Origin: an uncultured Lachnospiraceae bacterium
GTDB lineage: Bacteria > Bacillota > Clostridia > Lachnospirales > Lachnospiraceae
Direction: 5' to 3'
Assembly (NCBI GenBank): GCA_944376125.1
Contig: CALWBQ010000039.1
Span: 1 to 64,000 of the forward strand
DNA: 64,000 nucleotides
This document shows, one piece after another, positions 8,383-16,938 of this stretch (the stretch's first letter is position 1; each line of letters opens with the position of its first letter). Made by a program: the position numbers and the translations under genes. A model generated the notes under the pieces. That model was given only the letters and a program-made list of their open reading frames with translations, was not told where the DNA came from and ran no database searches.

Positions 8383-10221
8383 CTATACGCCCGGGCCGAT
8401 CTCTGTCTCTTGGCTTGCCTTTGTTGTCGTTATAGTCCCTGGGCCCCATTCCTGGGATGATTCCTCTGCCCCGGCCGTAGACTCAGCCGGTGTCTCCGTC
8501 TCAGCCGGTGTGATAACCGGGCCTGCAGACGGCGGAATCTCCTGAGATGCAGGTGTCGTCTCAGGGATTGCCGCTGCTGTCGTCTCAGGCGCTGAAACTG
8601 CAGTTTCGGGCGGAGCTGCTGTCGTCTCGGGTACCGCCGCCGTGACCTCAGGCGCCGCAGGTGCCGTCTCAGGGATTGCCGCTGCTGTCTCCGGCACTGC
8701 TGCCGGCTGGGATGAAGACTGACCTGCGCTCTCAGTTCCTTCTAAATTATAGCAAACTACCGGCACATTGGTATAGACGTAATCATACAATTTCTTTGCG
8801 GCATCATACGGCATATTGATGCAGCCGTGAGATCCGTTCGTCTTATAGATCGTACCCCCGAAGGCGGAACGCCACGTGGCATCGTGGAAACCAATTCCTC
8901 CGTTGAAGGGCATCCAGAAATCCACAGGAGATGCGTACCCTTCGCCTCTTAAAACGGCGTCCCTCTGTTTGTAGGTCAATCCGAAAATCCCCGGGGGTGT
9001 TGTATAATTTTTCTTTACATTTCCAGAGACAAAATCCGATTCCAACACCTTCTCTCCGTCTTTGTAAAAAAACATATGCTGGGCGGTCAGATTGACCTCC
9101 GCGTAAGTATTGCCGTAATCATTTCCATCATGGCTTGCCGCCTTCTGGGAATAAACCGGCTCCCTGGTCTGGCTCGTCCCCGCCTCCAGAAGCTGCATCA
9201 GCTCCTCTGTCTCAGCCTCCTGGTTCAGCCTCCAGCCATAGCTTCCGCTGACATTCACTGCAGGGCCGTAGCTGGTCTTAAAAGACCGTGTCTTATAAGC
9301 CGTATTGTATTTTGCCGCCAGGCCGGAGACATACTGAGATACCAGCTCCCGGTTCAGCGAAATGGAGCCATCCTCGCCAAATACCAGCCATTGGTGGATG
9401 GTATCGCCATTTAAGACCTCTTGTCTGCTTCCAAACTGATGGCGGATCTCTGTGTGCACATACCGGTTTAAAATTTCCAGACGGCTGGTCAGCTCGCTGT
9501 TGTCAGCTCTGACCTCCGGTTCCAGATAGCAGCCCAATTCTTCCAAATGGAGCTCTGGCTGCAGGTTCACAGCCTTTTCGGCAATCCCAGCTTTCACCAT
9601 TTCCCAGTCTGCTTTATTTCCCTCGGTCTCTGGAATGATCTCATACCCCACTCCTTCCAGATACTCCGAGATTCGGGCATTTTCCGGCTCCTCCACCAAA
9701 TCGTCCCGGAAGAATGGGAGCTTGTCCATCACCTGATCCAGCAGCTCCTCATCGTAAACAACCATCGTCGAGATCGTGTACTCCACCGGACGGAAATAGG
9801 CTGTCAGCCAGCTGTAAGGATTCTGCTGATCCAGGATGCGCTCCAACGTCCCATCAAACTCTGCGCGAAGCCCCAGGTCCTCCCCGTCAATCTCCGCCTC
9901 CATAGAATCGCGGCCATACACGGTCAAGCGATAACCGTCTGTCCCGGCAGAGATCAGCTCTTTTACTTCCTCTGGCGTCTTTCCGGAAGCCTCCACGCCG
10001 TTAATCACTGTCCTGGGAAAAAATGCAGTTTTGTAGGTTTGGGCCGACAGGCCATATCCGGCCCCCAGAGCCGCCGCCACTGCTCCCACGATTCCGCACA
10101 GAATCCACGGCCAACGGCTGCGTTCTTTTTTCCTCCTGCTTCTCGGCCCGGTTCCAGTCTGATTCTGATCAGGCTGAGGGCTGACAGTTCCCTGATTTTC
10201 CTGGTTAATTATCTCTGACAC
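8383..10221 (-). CDS. L,D-transpeptidase (YkuD) with Pro/Thr/Glu-rich tail
   Basis: A 612-residue type II membrane protein. A basic N-terminus leads to a membrane segment (about 35-58). Next is a long extracellular region of the PG_binding_4 type (NGVEASGKTPEEVKELI, repeated in weaker form), then the YkuD catalytic domain with SHGCINMPYDAA, whose cysteine is the nucleophile (about residue 465). These enzymes make 3-3 peptidoglycan cross-links. Residues from about 494 to the end are an Ala/Pro/Glu/Thr repeat (variants of PETTAA) with no domain after it, which is unusual because such linkers normally separate domains. Identification is firm; the role of the tail is unknown. Confidence 0.92.
   Translation of the reverse strand: MSEIINQENQGTVSPQPDQNQTGTGPRSRRKKERSRWPWILCGIVGAVAAALGAGYGLSAQTYKTAFFPRTVINGVEASGKTPEEVKELISAGTDGYRLTVYGRDSMEAEIDGEDLGLRAEFDGTLERILDQQNPYSWLTAYFRPVEYTISTMVVYDEELLDQVMDKLPFFRDDLVEEPENARISEYLEGVGYEIIPETEGNKADWEMVKAGIAEKAVNLQPELHLEELGCYLEPEVRADNSELTSRLEILNRYVHTEIRHQFGSRQEVLNGDTIHQWLVFGEDGSISLNRELVSQYVSGLAAKYNTAYKTRSFKTSYGPAVNVSGSYGWRLNQEAETEELMQLLEAGTSQTREPVYSQKAASHDGNDYGNTYAEVNLTAQHMFFYKDGEKVLESDFVSGNVKKNYTTPPGIFGLTYKQRDAVLRGEGYASPVDFWMPFNGGIGFHDATWRSAFGGTIYKTNGSHGCINMPYDAAKKLYDYVYTNVPVVCYNLEGTESAGQSSSQPAAVPETAAAIPETAPAAPEVTAAVPETTAAPPETAVSAPETTAAAIPETTPASQEIPPSAGPVITPAETETPAESTAGAEESSQEWGPGTITTTKASQETEIGPGV
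8545..8700 (-). repeat. Imperfect in-frame repeats encoding the transpeptidase tail
   Basis: A stretch of near-repeats inside the transpeptidase gene. The phrase GTCTCAGGGATTGCCGCTGC occurs twice about 100 nt apart (plus-strand reading), with related units between. The repeats encode PETTAA-like hexads and could change in number by slippage or recombination. Confidence 0.7.
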
Positions 10222-10269
10222 AAGTACCTTCCTTCTATTTTTACTGTAAAAGCTCTGTCAGGCGATGAT

Positions 10270-10731
10270 TCAGCTTTCTCGCCTGCAAGTTGAGGCACAT
10301 CCGCATAAGAGCTCACCGCAGCGGGTTTCCCCCACCACAGTAATCCCGGCTGCCTTCAGCGTCTCCGCTGCAACGCCGTCCCCGTCTGTCAGTTTTCCGG
10401 AAAAACTGCCATCGTAAATCCGGCCGCAGCCGCAGGACGGGCTTCTCTCCTTTAACACTGCTGCCTTACATTGAAAAAGCCGGGCCAGCTTTAATGTCTC
10501 ATCCGCGCCCCGCCTGTATTCTTTGGTAACATCCAGACCTTCTCTTGTGACGACCCTGTCTCCGGACCGTTCTGCTGGACATCTCGGCGTAGCAAGGCCG
10601 CCCAGCTGTTCCGGACAGACCGGTATCACATGGCAATTCTCCATCAGACGCTGAACCTCAGGCCGGAGGACTCCTCCACCGTCATACCGGCAGGCAACGC
10701 CCAGCAGGCAGGCGCTCACTAAAATATTCAT
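10270..10731 (-). CDS. DUF523 family protein
   Basis: A 153-residue small cytoplasmic protein of the DUF523 family. Family hallmarks are the start MNILVSACLLGVACRYDG, the VCPEQLGGLATPR motif, and the cysteine pair in KERSPSCGCGRIYDG. Its function is unknown; the conserved cysteines suggest a metal or redox role (inference). The closing CGELLCGCASTC adds four more cysteines. It is the first gene upstream of the transpeptidase, 48 nt away on the same strand. Confidence 0.88.
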   Translation of the reverse strand: MNILVSACLLGVACRYDGGGVLRPEVQRLMENCHVIPVCPEQLGGLATPRCPAERSGDRVVTREGLDVTKEYRRGADETLKLARLFQCKAAVLKERSPSCGCGRIYDGSFSGKLTDGDGVAAETLKAAGITVVGETRCGELLCGCASTCRRES

Positions 10732-10784
10732 CCGCCAATTCTCCTTCTCTCGTGTTGAACGGTTCCATTATAGCAATGAACCCG

Positions 10785-10825
10785 ATAAAAGTAAAGCGGG
10801 AAAGCCTGCCTGAAAGCTCCCCCGC
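10785..10825 (-). terminator. Terminator after the MATE gene
   Basis: On the minus strand GCGGGGGAGC pairs with GCTTTCCCGC (10 bp with two G-T pairs), followed by TTTACTTTTA. It ends the AI-2E/MATE transcription unit. Confidence 0.75.
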
Positions 10826-10869
10826 CTGATTTTTCCCCATATTCCGTTGTCTCTGCCCCTGCTTCCGAT

Positions 10870-12234
10870 TCAGGAGGACGCCGTCTTTAAGCTGGCGCTG
10901 ATTTTCCTCATCAGCACGATATACGTCGCTCCAGATACCACTGCTGCTATCAGGTCGGAAATCGGTTCGATAAAAAAGATATTGGTTATGTCAAACCACA
11001 CTGGGATGAGGAAAATCCCTCCGAAATATATTATCTTGCGGAATGTGGAAAGACTGATCGCTACTTTCGCGATCCCCATGCCGGTGAACCCGTCCACCAC
11101 GGTATACTGAACTGCCAGCGGAACAATCATCAGTGAATAGATACGGATCGCCCGGGAGGTCATGGAGATATACTCCGGTTCTCTCGTAAAGATCATGGTA
11201 AAATACTGAGGAATTAGCTGCGCAATCAAAAACATAATGCCGGTGAACACCAGCCCCAGCAGCAGAATATTTTTTTGCGCCTTGATGATTCTCTCCGGTC
11301 TCCTTGCTCCGTAATTATATCCCAAAATCGTCTGGGTTCCGCCTGTGATGCCTGACAAGGGCATCGTGACAATCAGCATAAAGCTCTGGAGGATTGTATT
11401 GCAGGTAAGGAGCATATCTCCCCGCTCCGGCCCTCCGTATTTCTGAATCGTCGCATTTAAAGAGATAATCATAATATTGTCCAGGGCAATAATCAGAAAA
11501 GGCGTCAGCCCCACCAAAAGGACCCGGGCCATAGTATCTAAACGGTAGCCGCCGAATGTGATCCGGATCATCGGCCGGCTCCCAAACAGGAACGCCAGGA
11601 CATAGGCGCAGGAAGCTGCCTGGGAAATTACCGTAGCGATAGCTGCTCCAGCCACACCCATATCCAGGGCAAAAATAAAGACTGGATCCAGAACAATGTT
11701 GCAGACCGCCCCCAGCAGCACCGATTTCATTCCCACCTTGGCAAACCCTTGGCAAATGATAAACTGATTCATGCCCGTCGTCAGAAGGGCAAATACTGTC
11801 CCCGCCAGATATACCGTGATATACTCATCGGCGTACGGGAAAATCGCGCCGCTGGCTCCAAACCAAACCAGCAGCGCATCCTTCACCAGAAAGGACAAAA
11901 CTGTGATAGCCAGCGACATCACCAAAAGCAGCAAAAAGCAGTTTGCTAAGATCTCTCTGGCCTTCTTTTCATTTTTCTGCCCCAGCCGGATGCTCAAAAG
12001 CGGTGCACCGCCGATCCCCACCCAGGAGGCAACCGACGAGATCATCGTCACGATCGGGCCGCACACCCCAACGCCGGCCAGCGCCATGTCCCCGATCTCC
12101 GGGATATTGCCGATATACATGCGGTCGACGATACTGTAAAGCACGCTGACAAACTGGGCCAGCATTGAAGGCAGAGCCAGCCTCCACACCAGACTCCTGA
12201 TCTGGTCTGTGTCTAAATTATTTTCCATTTTCAT
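10870..12234 (-). CDS. MATE family efflux transporter
   Basis: A 454-residue polytopic membrane protein with about 12 hydrophobic segments and the MATE pattern: LPSMLAQFVSVLYSIVDRMYIG near the start, then GVGVCGPI and a second matching half with TILGYNYGARRPERI. MATE proteins export cationic drugs or metabolites in exchange for Na+ or H+. The start at 12234 (MKMENN) follows a GAAGAGAGAG ribosome site; an ATG two codons later is also possible. The gene overlaps the 3' end of the AI-2E-type gene by 17 nt, so the two are translationally coupled. The substrate is unknown. Confidence 0.92.
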   Translation of the reverse strand: MKMENNLDTDQIRSLVWRLALPSMLAQFVSVLYSIVDRMYIGNIPEIGDMALAGVGVCGPIVTMISSVASWVGIGGAPLLSIRLGQKNEKKAREILANCFLLLLVMSLAITVLSFLVKDALLVWFGASGAIFPYADEYITVYLAGTVFALLTTGMNQFIICQGFAKVGMKSVLLGAVCNIVLDPVFIFALDMGVAGAAIATVISQAASCAYVLAFLFGSRPMIRITFGGYRLDTMARVLLVGLTPFLIIALDNIMIISLNATIQKYGGPERGDMLLTCNTILQSFMLIVTMPLSGITGGTQTILGYNYGARRPERIIKAQKNILLLGLVFTGIMFLIAQLIPQYFTMIFTREPEYISMTSRAIRIYSLMIVPLAVQYTVVDGFTGMGIAKVAISLSTFRKIIYFGGIFLIPVWFDITNIFFIEPISDLIAAVVSGATYIVLMRKISASLKTASS

Positions 12235-13360
12235 TTGTGTTCTCTCTCTTCTTTCGGAATTCCTGTATATCATGGATGAAAATCTTCAGATTGTCAATCA
12301 TAGAATCATAAATTCCGTACTTGTACAGATTTAAAAACACAAGACCAATGGGAACCGCCAAAATCATACCGCCAAGCCCGCTGACTTTAAACCCAATATA
12401 CAAAAGAAACAGAGTGGCCAGCGGGGACAGCCCCATGGTATCCCCCACAATCTTAGGCTGAATTGCCTGACGAACCACCTGGGTCAGCACATAGAGCAGA
12501 GCCATCCCGATGGCGAGATAAAATTCCCCGGTCAGCAGCTCGATAAGCGCCCAAGGGATCAGCACTGTTCCAGTCCCAAATACCGGCAGAAAATCCAGCA
12601 GAGCAATCAGCACGGCCAGAAGAAGGCTATATGGAACTTGCAGGATCAGAAATCCCACAGCCAGGATAGCGGCCACCACAAACATGATCCGAAACTGGGC
12701 CAGGAAATAGCCGCCCACCAGCTTGAGAGCGTCCTTTCTCATGTTGGCCATATGCATCTTTCCGCTTTCCGGAAGATACTTGCGCCAGATCCCCATCAGT
12801 TTCTCCCTCTCTGCGATAAAAAAGTAGGAGGAGAGAATGATAACCACAGCATTCACTAAAATAGACGGAATGCTCTTAGCTACGCTGCCCGCAGCTTCCA
12901 CTGTAGGGCTGGCCATGTTCTGAAACAGCAGGCCAATGTAGGAGCCCAGATTGTCTGCCAGTTCCTGAACCTGCGTTTCCAAAGAGTCCGGAAGGAAGGA
13001 GAGCGCGCCGATGATCTCATCTCCCACGCTGCGGATCTCAGCCTGCAGCCCAGACCACACTGCCGGGAGATTGTGTACAAGCTCCGACGCCTCAGAAAGC
13101 AATTTGCTAAAGATTGCATACAGGAGCCCGATGATCAGGGCCAGAACTCCGATCACCACCAGCATGGAGCCATGGCGGCGCACAACCTTCAGCCGGCTCT
13201 CCAGAAAGCGCACCAGGGGGTTTGCAATCAGAGACACCACCCATCCGACAACAAACGGCATAAAGAAGCCTAAAAGTCTGGGACCAACTGTGCAGATCAG
13301 TACCGTTCCCGCCGCGGGGATCAAAATATTCAGAAGCACTCGAATATAGTGCTGTGCCAT
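12218..13360 (-). CDS. AI-2E family transporter (YtvI/PerM-type)
   Basis: A 380-residue membrane protein of the AI-2E/PerM family with seven to eight hydrophobic segments. The typical C-terminal half is clear: LLDFLPVFGTGTVLIPWAL, then QPKIVGDTMGLSPLATLFLLYIGFKVSGLGG. Family members include transporters of autoinducer-2 and Na+/H+ antiporters, so the substrate is open. The start at 13360 was preferred over a GTG at 13390 because a strong promoter places the transcript start near 13391, and GGAGG lies 14 nt upstream of this ATG. It overlaps the MATE gene that follows. Confidence 0.85.
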   Translation of the reverse strand: MAQHYIRVLLNILIPAAGTVLICTVGPRLLGFFMPFVVGWVVSLIANPLVRFLESRLKVVRRHGSMLVVIGVLALIIGLLYAIFSKLLSEASELVHNLPAVWSGLQAEIRSVGDEIIGALSFLPDSLETQVQELADNLGSYIGLLFQNMASPTVEAAGSVAKSIPSILVNAVVIILSSYFFIAEREKLMGIWRKYLPESGKMHMANMRKDALKLVGGYFLAQFRIMFVVAAILAVGFLILQVPYSLLLAVLIALLDFLPVFGTGTVLIPWALIELLTGEFYLAIGMALLYVLTQVVRQAIQPKIVGDTMGLSPLATLFLLYIGFKVSGLGGMILAVPIGLVFLNLYKYGIYDSMIDNLKIFIHDIQEFRKKRENTNENGK

Positions 13361-13398
13361 CTTTCTGTCATTATCCTCCATAGTCATCACCCGACTAT

Positions 13399-13426
13399 AT
13401 TATACACATATTTTTCCAGTTTGCAA
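13399..13426 (-). promoter_or_regulatory. Promoter of the AI-2E/MATE unit
   Basis: On the minus strand TTGCAA (13421-13426), 16-nt spacer, then a perfect TATAAT (13399-13404). The expected transcript start near 13391 gives a leader that contains GGAGG and decides the downstream ATG as the start codon. Confidence 0.7.
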
Positions 13427-13441
13427 ATGGCTAAGCGGATC

Positions 13442-14377
13442 TTATTCTGCCTCCCGATAAGGCTTTATATAGCTTTCCAGTTCTTTCACAAACAGCTCCT
13501 GAATCTGATCCATAGTCTCCTCCCTGTAAACCAGCAAAAATTTCAGATCGTATCTCTGATCGATCTCAATAGGAGACAGGGGGATGCTGAAAAGCCAGTT
13601 CGTCAGTTCCAGAGAGATCAGCGGAACCAGCTGAATACAGTTGCGCTTAATCGCGTAAAGCCTGGAAACCACCATATCTCCCAGGCATGTAATTGGCTGG
13701 GAATATCCCAGTTCTTTCATCTTGTTAAACAGAGACCAATACACCAGATTTTCTGCCCGGACAAAGCCTGTGGAAATCTCGTAAGGCATAATCTCCTCCA
13801 GAGTTACTTTTTTCCTTCCGTACAGGGGATGCTGAGGGTTAACCGCAACCACCAGATGAGTCTTCAGCAGTTCCCTGCAGGAAATCTGCTCATATTCTGC
13901 CTTTGCCCTCAGATATTTCTCGTTAAACTGGTTTACCTGCATCAGCCCCATGTCTATGCTGTCCTCCGTAAACTCCTGAACCAGCTGATTAGGATTAAAG
14001 CCCTTCAGGGAAACCTGGATATCCGGGTAACGGTTTTTTAAATAGATGGCTGTGTTCCCCAGGATGTGCATGCAGCAGGTTCCCAGCCCTCCCACTGTTA
14101 TGCTTCCCCGGACCTTTCCGTCCATCTCCTTCTGAACCGTTCTGATATTGCTGATGTGTTTATCGATAATTTTGGCGTTGTCTAAAATATACTGACCTTC
14201 AGCCGTAATCTGGACTCCCTTTGGCCCCCGCCGGAGCAGCTCAACCCCCAATTCCTTCTCCAAGGTCTTAATGGAGGTGCTGATGGATGACTGGGAAGTA
14301 TACATTTCTCTGGCGGCCCGCGAGATAGAGCCATATTTTTCTACTGCAATCAGGTACTCAAGCTGTGTCAACTGCAT
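13442..14377 (-). CDS. LysR family transcriptional regulator
   Basis: A 311-residue LysR-type regulator. The N-terminal winged HTH (MQLTQLEYLIAVEKYGSISR, then SQSSISTSIKTLEKELG) is followed by a substrate-binding-like effector domain (from about 90). The start at 14377 is set by AGAAGGGAG seven nt upstream. It stands alone: a strong hairpin (14472-14508) separates it from the upstream metabolic operon, and the AI-2E promoter follows. Its position beside that operon makes it a candidate regulator of the permease/flavoprotein genes (inference), although LysR genes are more often divergent from their targets. Confidence 0.9.
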   Translation of the reverse strand: MQLTQLEYLIAVEKYGSISRAAREMYTSQSSISTSIKTLEKELGVELLRRGPKGVQITAEGQYILDNAKIIDKHISNIRTVQKEMDGKVRGSITVGGLGTCCMHILGNTAIYLKNRYPDIQVSLKGFNPNQLVQEFTEDSIDMGLMQVNQFNEKYLRAKAEYEQISCRELLKTHLVVAVNPQHPLYGRKKVTLEEIMPYEISTGFVRAENLVYWSLFNKMKELGYSQPITCLGDMVVSRLYAIKRNCIQLVPLISLELTNWLFSIPLSPIEIDQRYDLKFLLVYREETMDQIQELFVKELESYIKPYREAE

Positions 14378-14471
14378 AGGTGTCTCCCTTCTGTCCGAGA
14401 ACAAAGCGGCAATGTAAGAGTCTCCATCTATTATATCAGAATCCAGAACCGTATTTCAACAGGAGTGTCAG

Positions 14472-14508
14472 CAAAACGACAGGCTGTCGTTCTCGCCGAC
14501 AGCCTGTC
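14472..14508 (-). terminator. Terminator of the permease-flavoprotein operon
   Basis: A perfect 12-bp stem (GACAGGCTGTCG and its complement) with a 7-nt loop, followed on the minus strand by GTTTTGC. It closes the operon ending in the opine-dehydrogenase-like gene. Confidence 0.75.
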
Positions 14509-14554
14509 ATGCATCATCCCTTCTCTCCTGCGGGCTTTTCACTTCTATAATATT

Positions 14555-15595
14555 TCAGATAACGCGGGATCCATCCTCTGCAAGCCACTCCCAAGTTCTT
14601 CCAGCCTGAAGATAATCATTTCCTGTCAGACTTCCTGCGAGAGTCAGCAGTGCCTCCGTCACAGGGGCTTTGATCCCGTACCGTTTTGCCGTAGATACCA
14701 GAAAAGCCACGCCGCAGGGAGCATCCTCTGTGATATAACGGTGCTCCAATCCGTCTGGCCCGGACAGGCACCGAAAGGCCTCCAGCTCCGGGTGGGCCTG
14801 CGGTGCCCTCAGCTTTGCCAGCAAGGGCTCTACCGGGGCAGCATAACATTCCATCCCAGCCGCCTCCAGCACCTCTTTCCGCTCCTTTTGCAGAAGCTGC
14901 AAGCAGCGGATATATCCATCGCTAAGCCCGTCGGCAAACAGGGCAAACTTCTCTTTTTTCTGTGCAATTCCTCCCAAATTCAGCAGAGTTCCCGAAAGAT
15001 GGGTGAGAACATTGGGTGAGTTCAGACAGTCTTCCGCCAGATTTGCTCCCGCCTTTAAGGGGAGGAGACCACTGAAGATTTCCATGGCTTTCGGGGTATC
15101 CTCTGACGGGAAGGCTGCAGCCCTTTTTTCTCCTAAGGGCATCGCAGAAACACAGCGGCCCGGCGCCAGCCTGCGGCAGGCCCACAGGCACTCAGAGAGC
15201 TCTGCCAGAAGGCCGCATCTTTTTTCGCAGGCCCGAAATACTCTGGCAAATACCACACTTCCTAAATTCCCCGGCATCAGGAGAATCTTGTGTTCTGGAC
15301 GAATCCAAGGGGCCATCCATTCTGCCGTCTCCTTCTGTCTGCCGCTGGAAACACATACCAGAATCCGGTCAGCCTCCATGGCCTCTGAAATCTTGTATGT
15401 CATAACTGCTGGGCGAAGCCCTGACACTAATCCCGGCCCTTCTGTCTTTATTCCAGATTCGGCAATCGCTGCGAAGTCATCCCGGCACTGTTCTTCCGTA
15501 TCGCACAGAATCACATCGATCCCCTTCTGTGTCAGATAGGAGGCCGTGATCATTCCAGACGCTCCTGCACCTACGATGGCAATTTTTTCCCTCAT
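14555..15595 (-). CDS. NAD/NADP octopine/nopaline dehydrogenase-like protein
   Basis: A 346-residue predicted oxidoreductase. The N-terminus is a Rossmann nucleotide-binding motif (KIAIVGAGASGMITASYL, GxGxxG type). The C-terminal half resembles the opine dehydrogenase helical domain, with a conserved-looking NSPNVLTHLSGTLLNLGG segment. Family members reductively condense an amino acid with a 2-oxoacid or run the reverse; some relatives are ketopantoate-reductase-like. The start at 15595 (MREKIAIV) was chosen over 15643 because the fold begins there and GAGAGGGAC precedes it. It is the last gene of a five-gene operon. Its substrate is unknown. Confidence 0.8.
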   Translation of the reverse strand: MREKIAIVGAGASGMITASYLTQKGIDVILCDTEEQCRDDFAAIAESGIKTEGPGLVSGLRPAVMTYKISEAMEADRILVCVSSGRQKETAEWMAPWIRPEHKILLMPGNLGSVVFARVFRACEKRCGLLAELSECLWACRRLAPGRCVSAMPLGEKRAAAFPSEDTPKAMEIFSGLLPLKAGANLAEDCLNSPNVLTHLSGTLLNLGGIAQKKEKFALFADGLSDGYIRCLQLLQKERKEVLEAAGMECYAAPVEPLLAKLRAPQAHPELEAFRCLSGPDGLEHRYITEDAPCGVAFLVSTAKRYGIKAPVTEALLTLAGSLTGNDYLQAGRTWEWLAEDGSRVI

Positions 15596-15620
15596 ATGCA
15601 ACTGTCCCTCTCTTCGCCTT

Positions 15621-16925
15621 TTACTGCTTCTGCCGATCCTCAAAACTGGTCAGCGGGAAAATGTGACGTTTTTCAAACAGCAGCTTGCACAGATCGCGGT
15701 CGCTGCTGACCATAGCATACAGAGCGGTCTTGCCGATGATCTCGATGGAATCGTCCACTGTCTTTCCCAAGACGCCCTGATTGTTTGCGATCCGCACCCC
15801 TTTGAGAGCAAGATCAGAACATTCCAGCGCAATCCCCGTTCCGGAGGAAATACGCAGAGCGCAGGCCAGCTTTGCCCCATCGCAGACTACACCGAACACA
15901 TTGGGGATGGTGTTCTGCATGGCAGTCGCGATCTGGTCATAAGTTCCTTTTCTCATAAGAGTGGCACCTGCCGCAACACCTAAGCACGCTGCTACCTCGC
16001 AGGAGCACATAGACGGCACTTTCCCGATCCTGTGGATGATGGAAACTGCCACCAGATAGCTCATGGCGATGCCTTTCAAAAGATCCCTCTCCTCCAGCTC
16101 CAGGTCCTTTGCCAAACTGACCAGAGGCATAGATGCAGCGATACCCACATTTCCTTTGTTTCCGCAGCTCATCGCAGGGTGGTTCACACCGGACATGCGG
16201 GCCTCACACCCGGCGGCAGCGTAGGCTTTCGCCCTGGTAATGTAGGTCTGAGACGGACTGTGGTACAGCTCATATCCAATCCCCGCACCCAGACGGTTCT
16301 CCAGAGTGGCGTTTGCCAGGCGGGTATTGTAAGCCACAGCATCCTTCAGAAATGCCAGTTCCTCATCGCTGAGTCCAGTGACCATATCGTAAAAATCTTT
16401 TACCTTATATTTTAAAATAGGCAGCTTTCCGGACTGAGCAGAGACATCCGGCTCTTTTTCAAACAGAACCTCCCCGTTGCGCTCCTTTAAAATCAGGCCG
16501 TCGCTGCGCTGTGCGATGACCGCCCGGCCTGTTCCCTTGTCCGTATGAATGGTAATATCGCAGTAGAGTTCCAGATCCTGCAGGTTCCACTGGGGATGAA
16601 TCTTTACCAGCTCCGCCACTTTTCTAGCTTTTAGCTCACCTTCCGGCGTAACCGTATGCAGAACCTCCAGGCCCGCCTTGGGGTCGCCGCAAACGGCGCC
16701 CAAGGCGACTGCCATCTCTACCCCTAACATACGGGAACCAGGGAATGCGACATCATCGATTTTAGCGCTCATGCTCCAATCCGTAATGGCATCGATCGAT
16801 TCGATCTCACCGCCGATGGCATCGTAAGCCTGAGCGGCGCAGAAACAGACGCCGATAGGACCGGTACAGCCCAGAGCAGGCTTGATTTCTGCACGAAGGA
16901 TATTGTAAAGTTCCGTATATTCCAT
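15621..16925 (-). CDS. L-cysteine desulfidase / serine-dehydratase-alpha-like protein
   Basis: A 434-residue protein of the UPF0597/CyuA (YhaM) family, related to the alpha subunit of Fe-S L-serine dehydratase. Such enzymes carry out Fe-S-dependent beta-elimination, for example of L-cysteine to pyruvate, sulfide and ammonia. Family motifs are ALGCTGPIGVCFCAAQAY near residue 17, MSCGNKGNVGIAASMP in the middle and SCEVAACLGVAAGATLM; the cysteines are likely Fe-S ligands. The start at 16925 follows AAGGAGAATG at ideal spacing. It lies 13 nt after the flavoprotein gene. The true substrate could be another beta-substituted amino acid. Confidence 0.85.
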   Translation of the reverse strand: MEYTELYNILRAEIKPALGCTGPIGVCFCAAQAYDAIGGEIESIDAITDWSMSAKIDDVAFPGSRMLGVEMAVALGAVCGDPKAGLEVLHTVTPEGELKARKVAELVKIHPQWNLQDLELYCDITIHTDKGTGRAVIAQRSDGLILKERNGEVLFEKEPDVSAQSGKLPILKYKVKDFYDMVTGLSDEELAFLKDAVAYNTRLANATLENRLGAGIGYELYHSPSQTYITRAKAYAAAGCEARMSGVNHPAMSCGNKGNVGIAASMPLVSLAKDLELEERDLLKGIAMSYLVAVSIIHRIGKVPSMCSCEVAACLGVAAGATLMRKGTYDQIATAMQNTIPNVFGVVCDGAKLACALRISSGTGIALECSDLALKGVRIANNQGVLGKTVDDSIEIIGKTALYAMVSSDRDLCKLLFEKRHIFPLTSFEDRQKQ

Positions 16926-16938
16926 GATAACATTCTCC

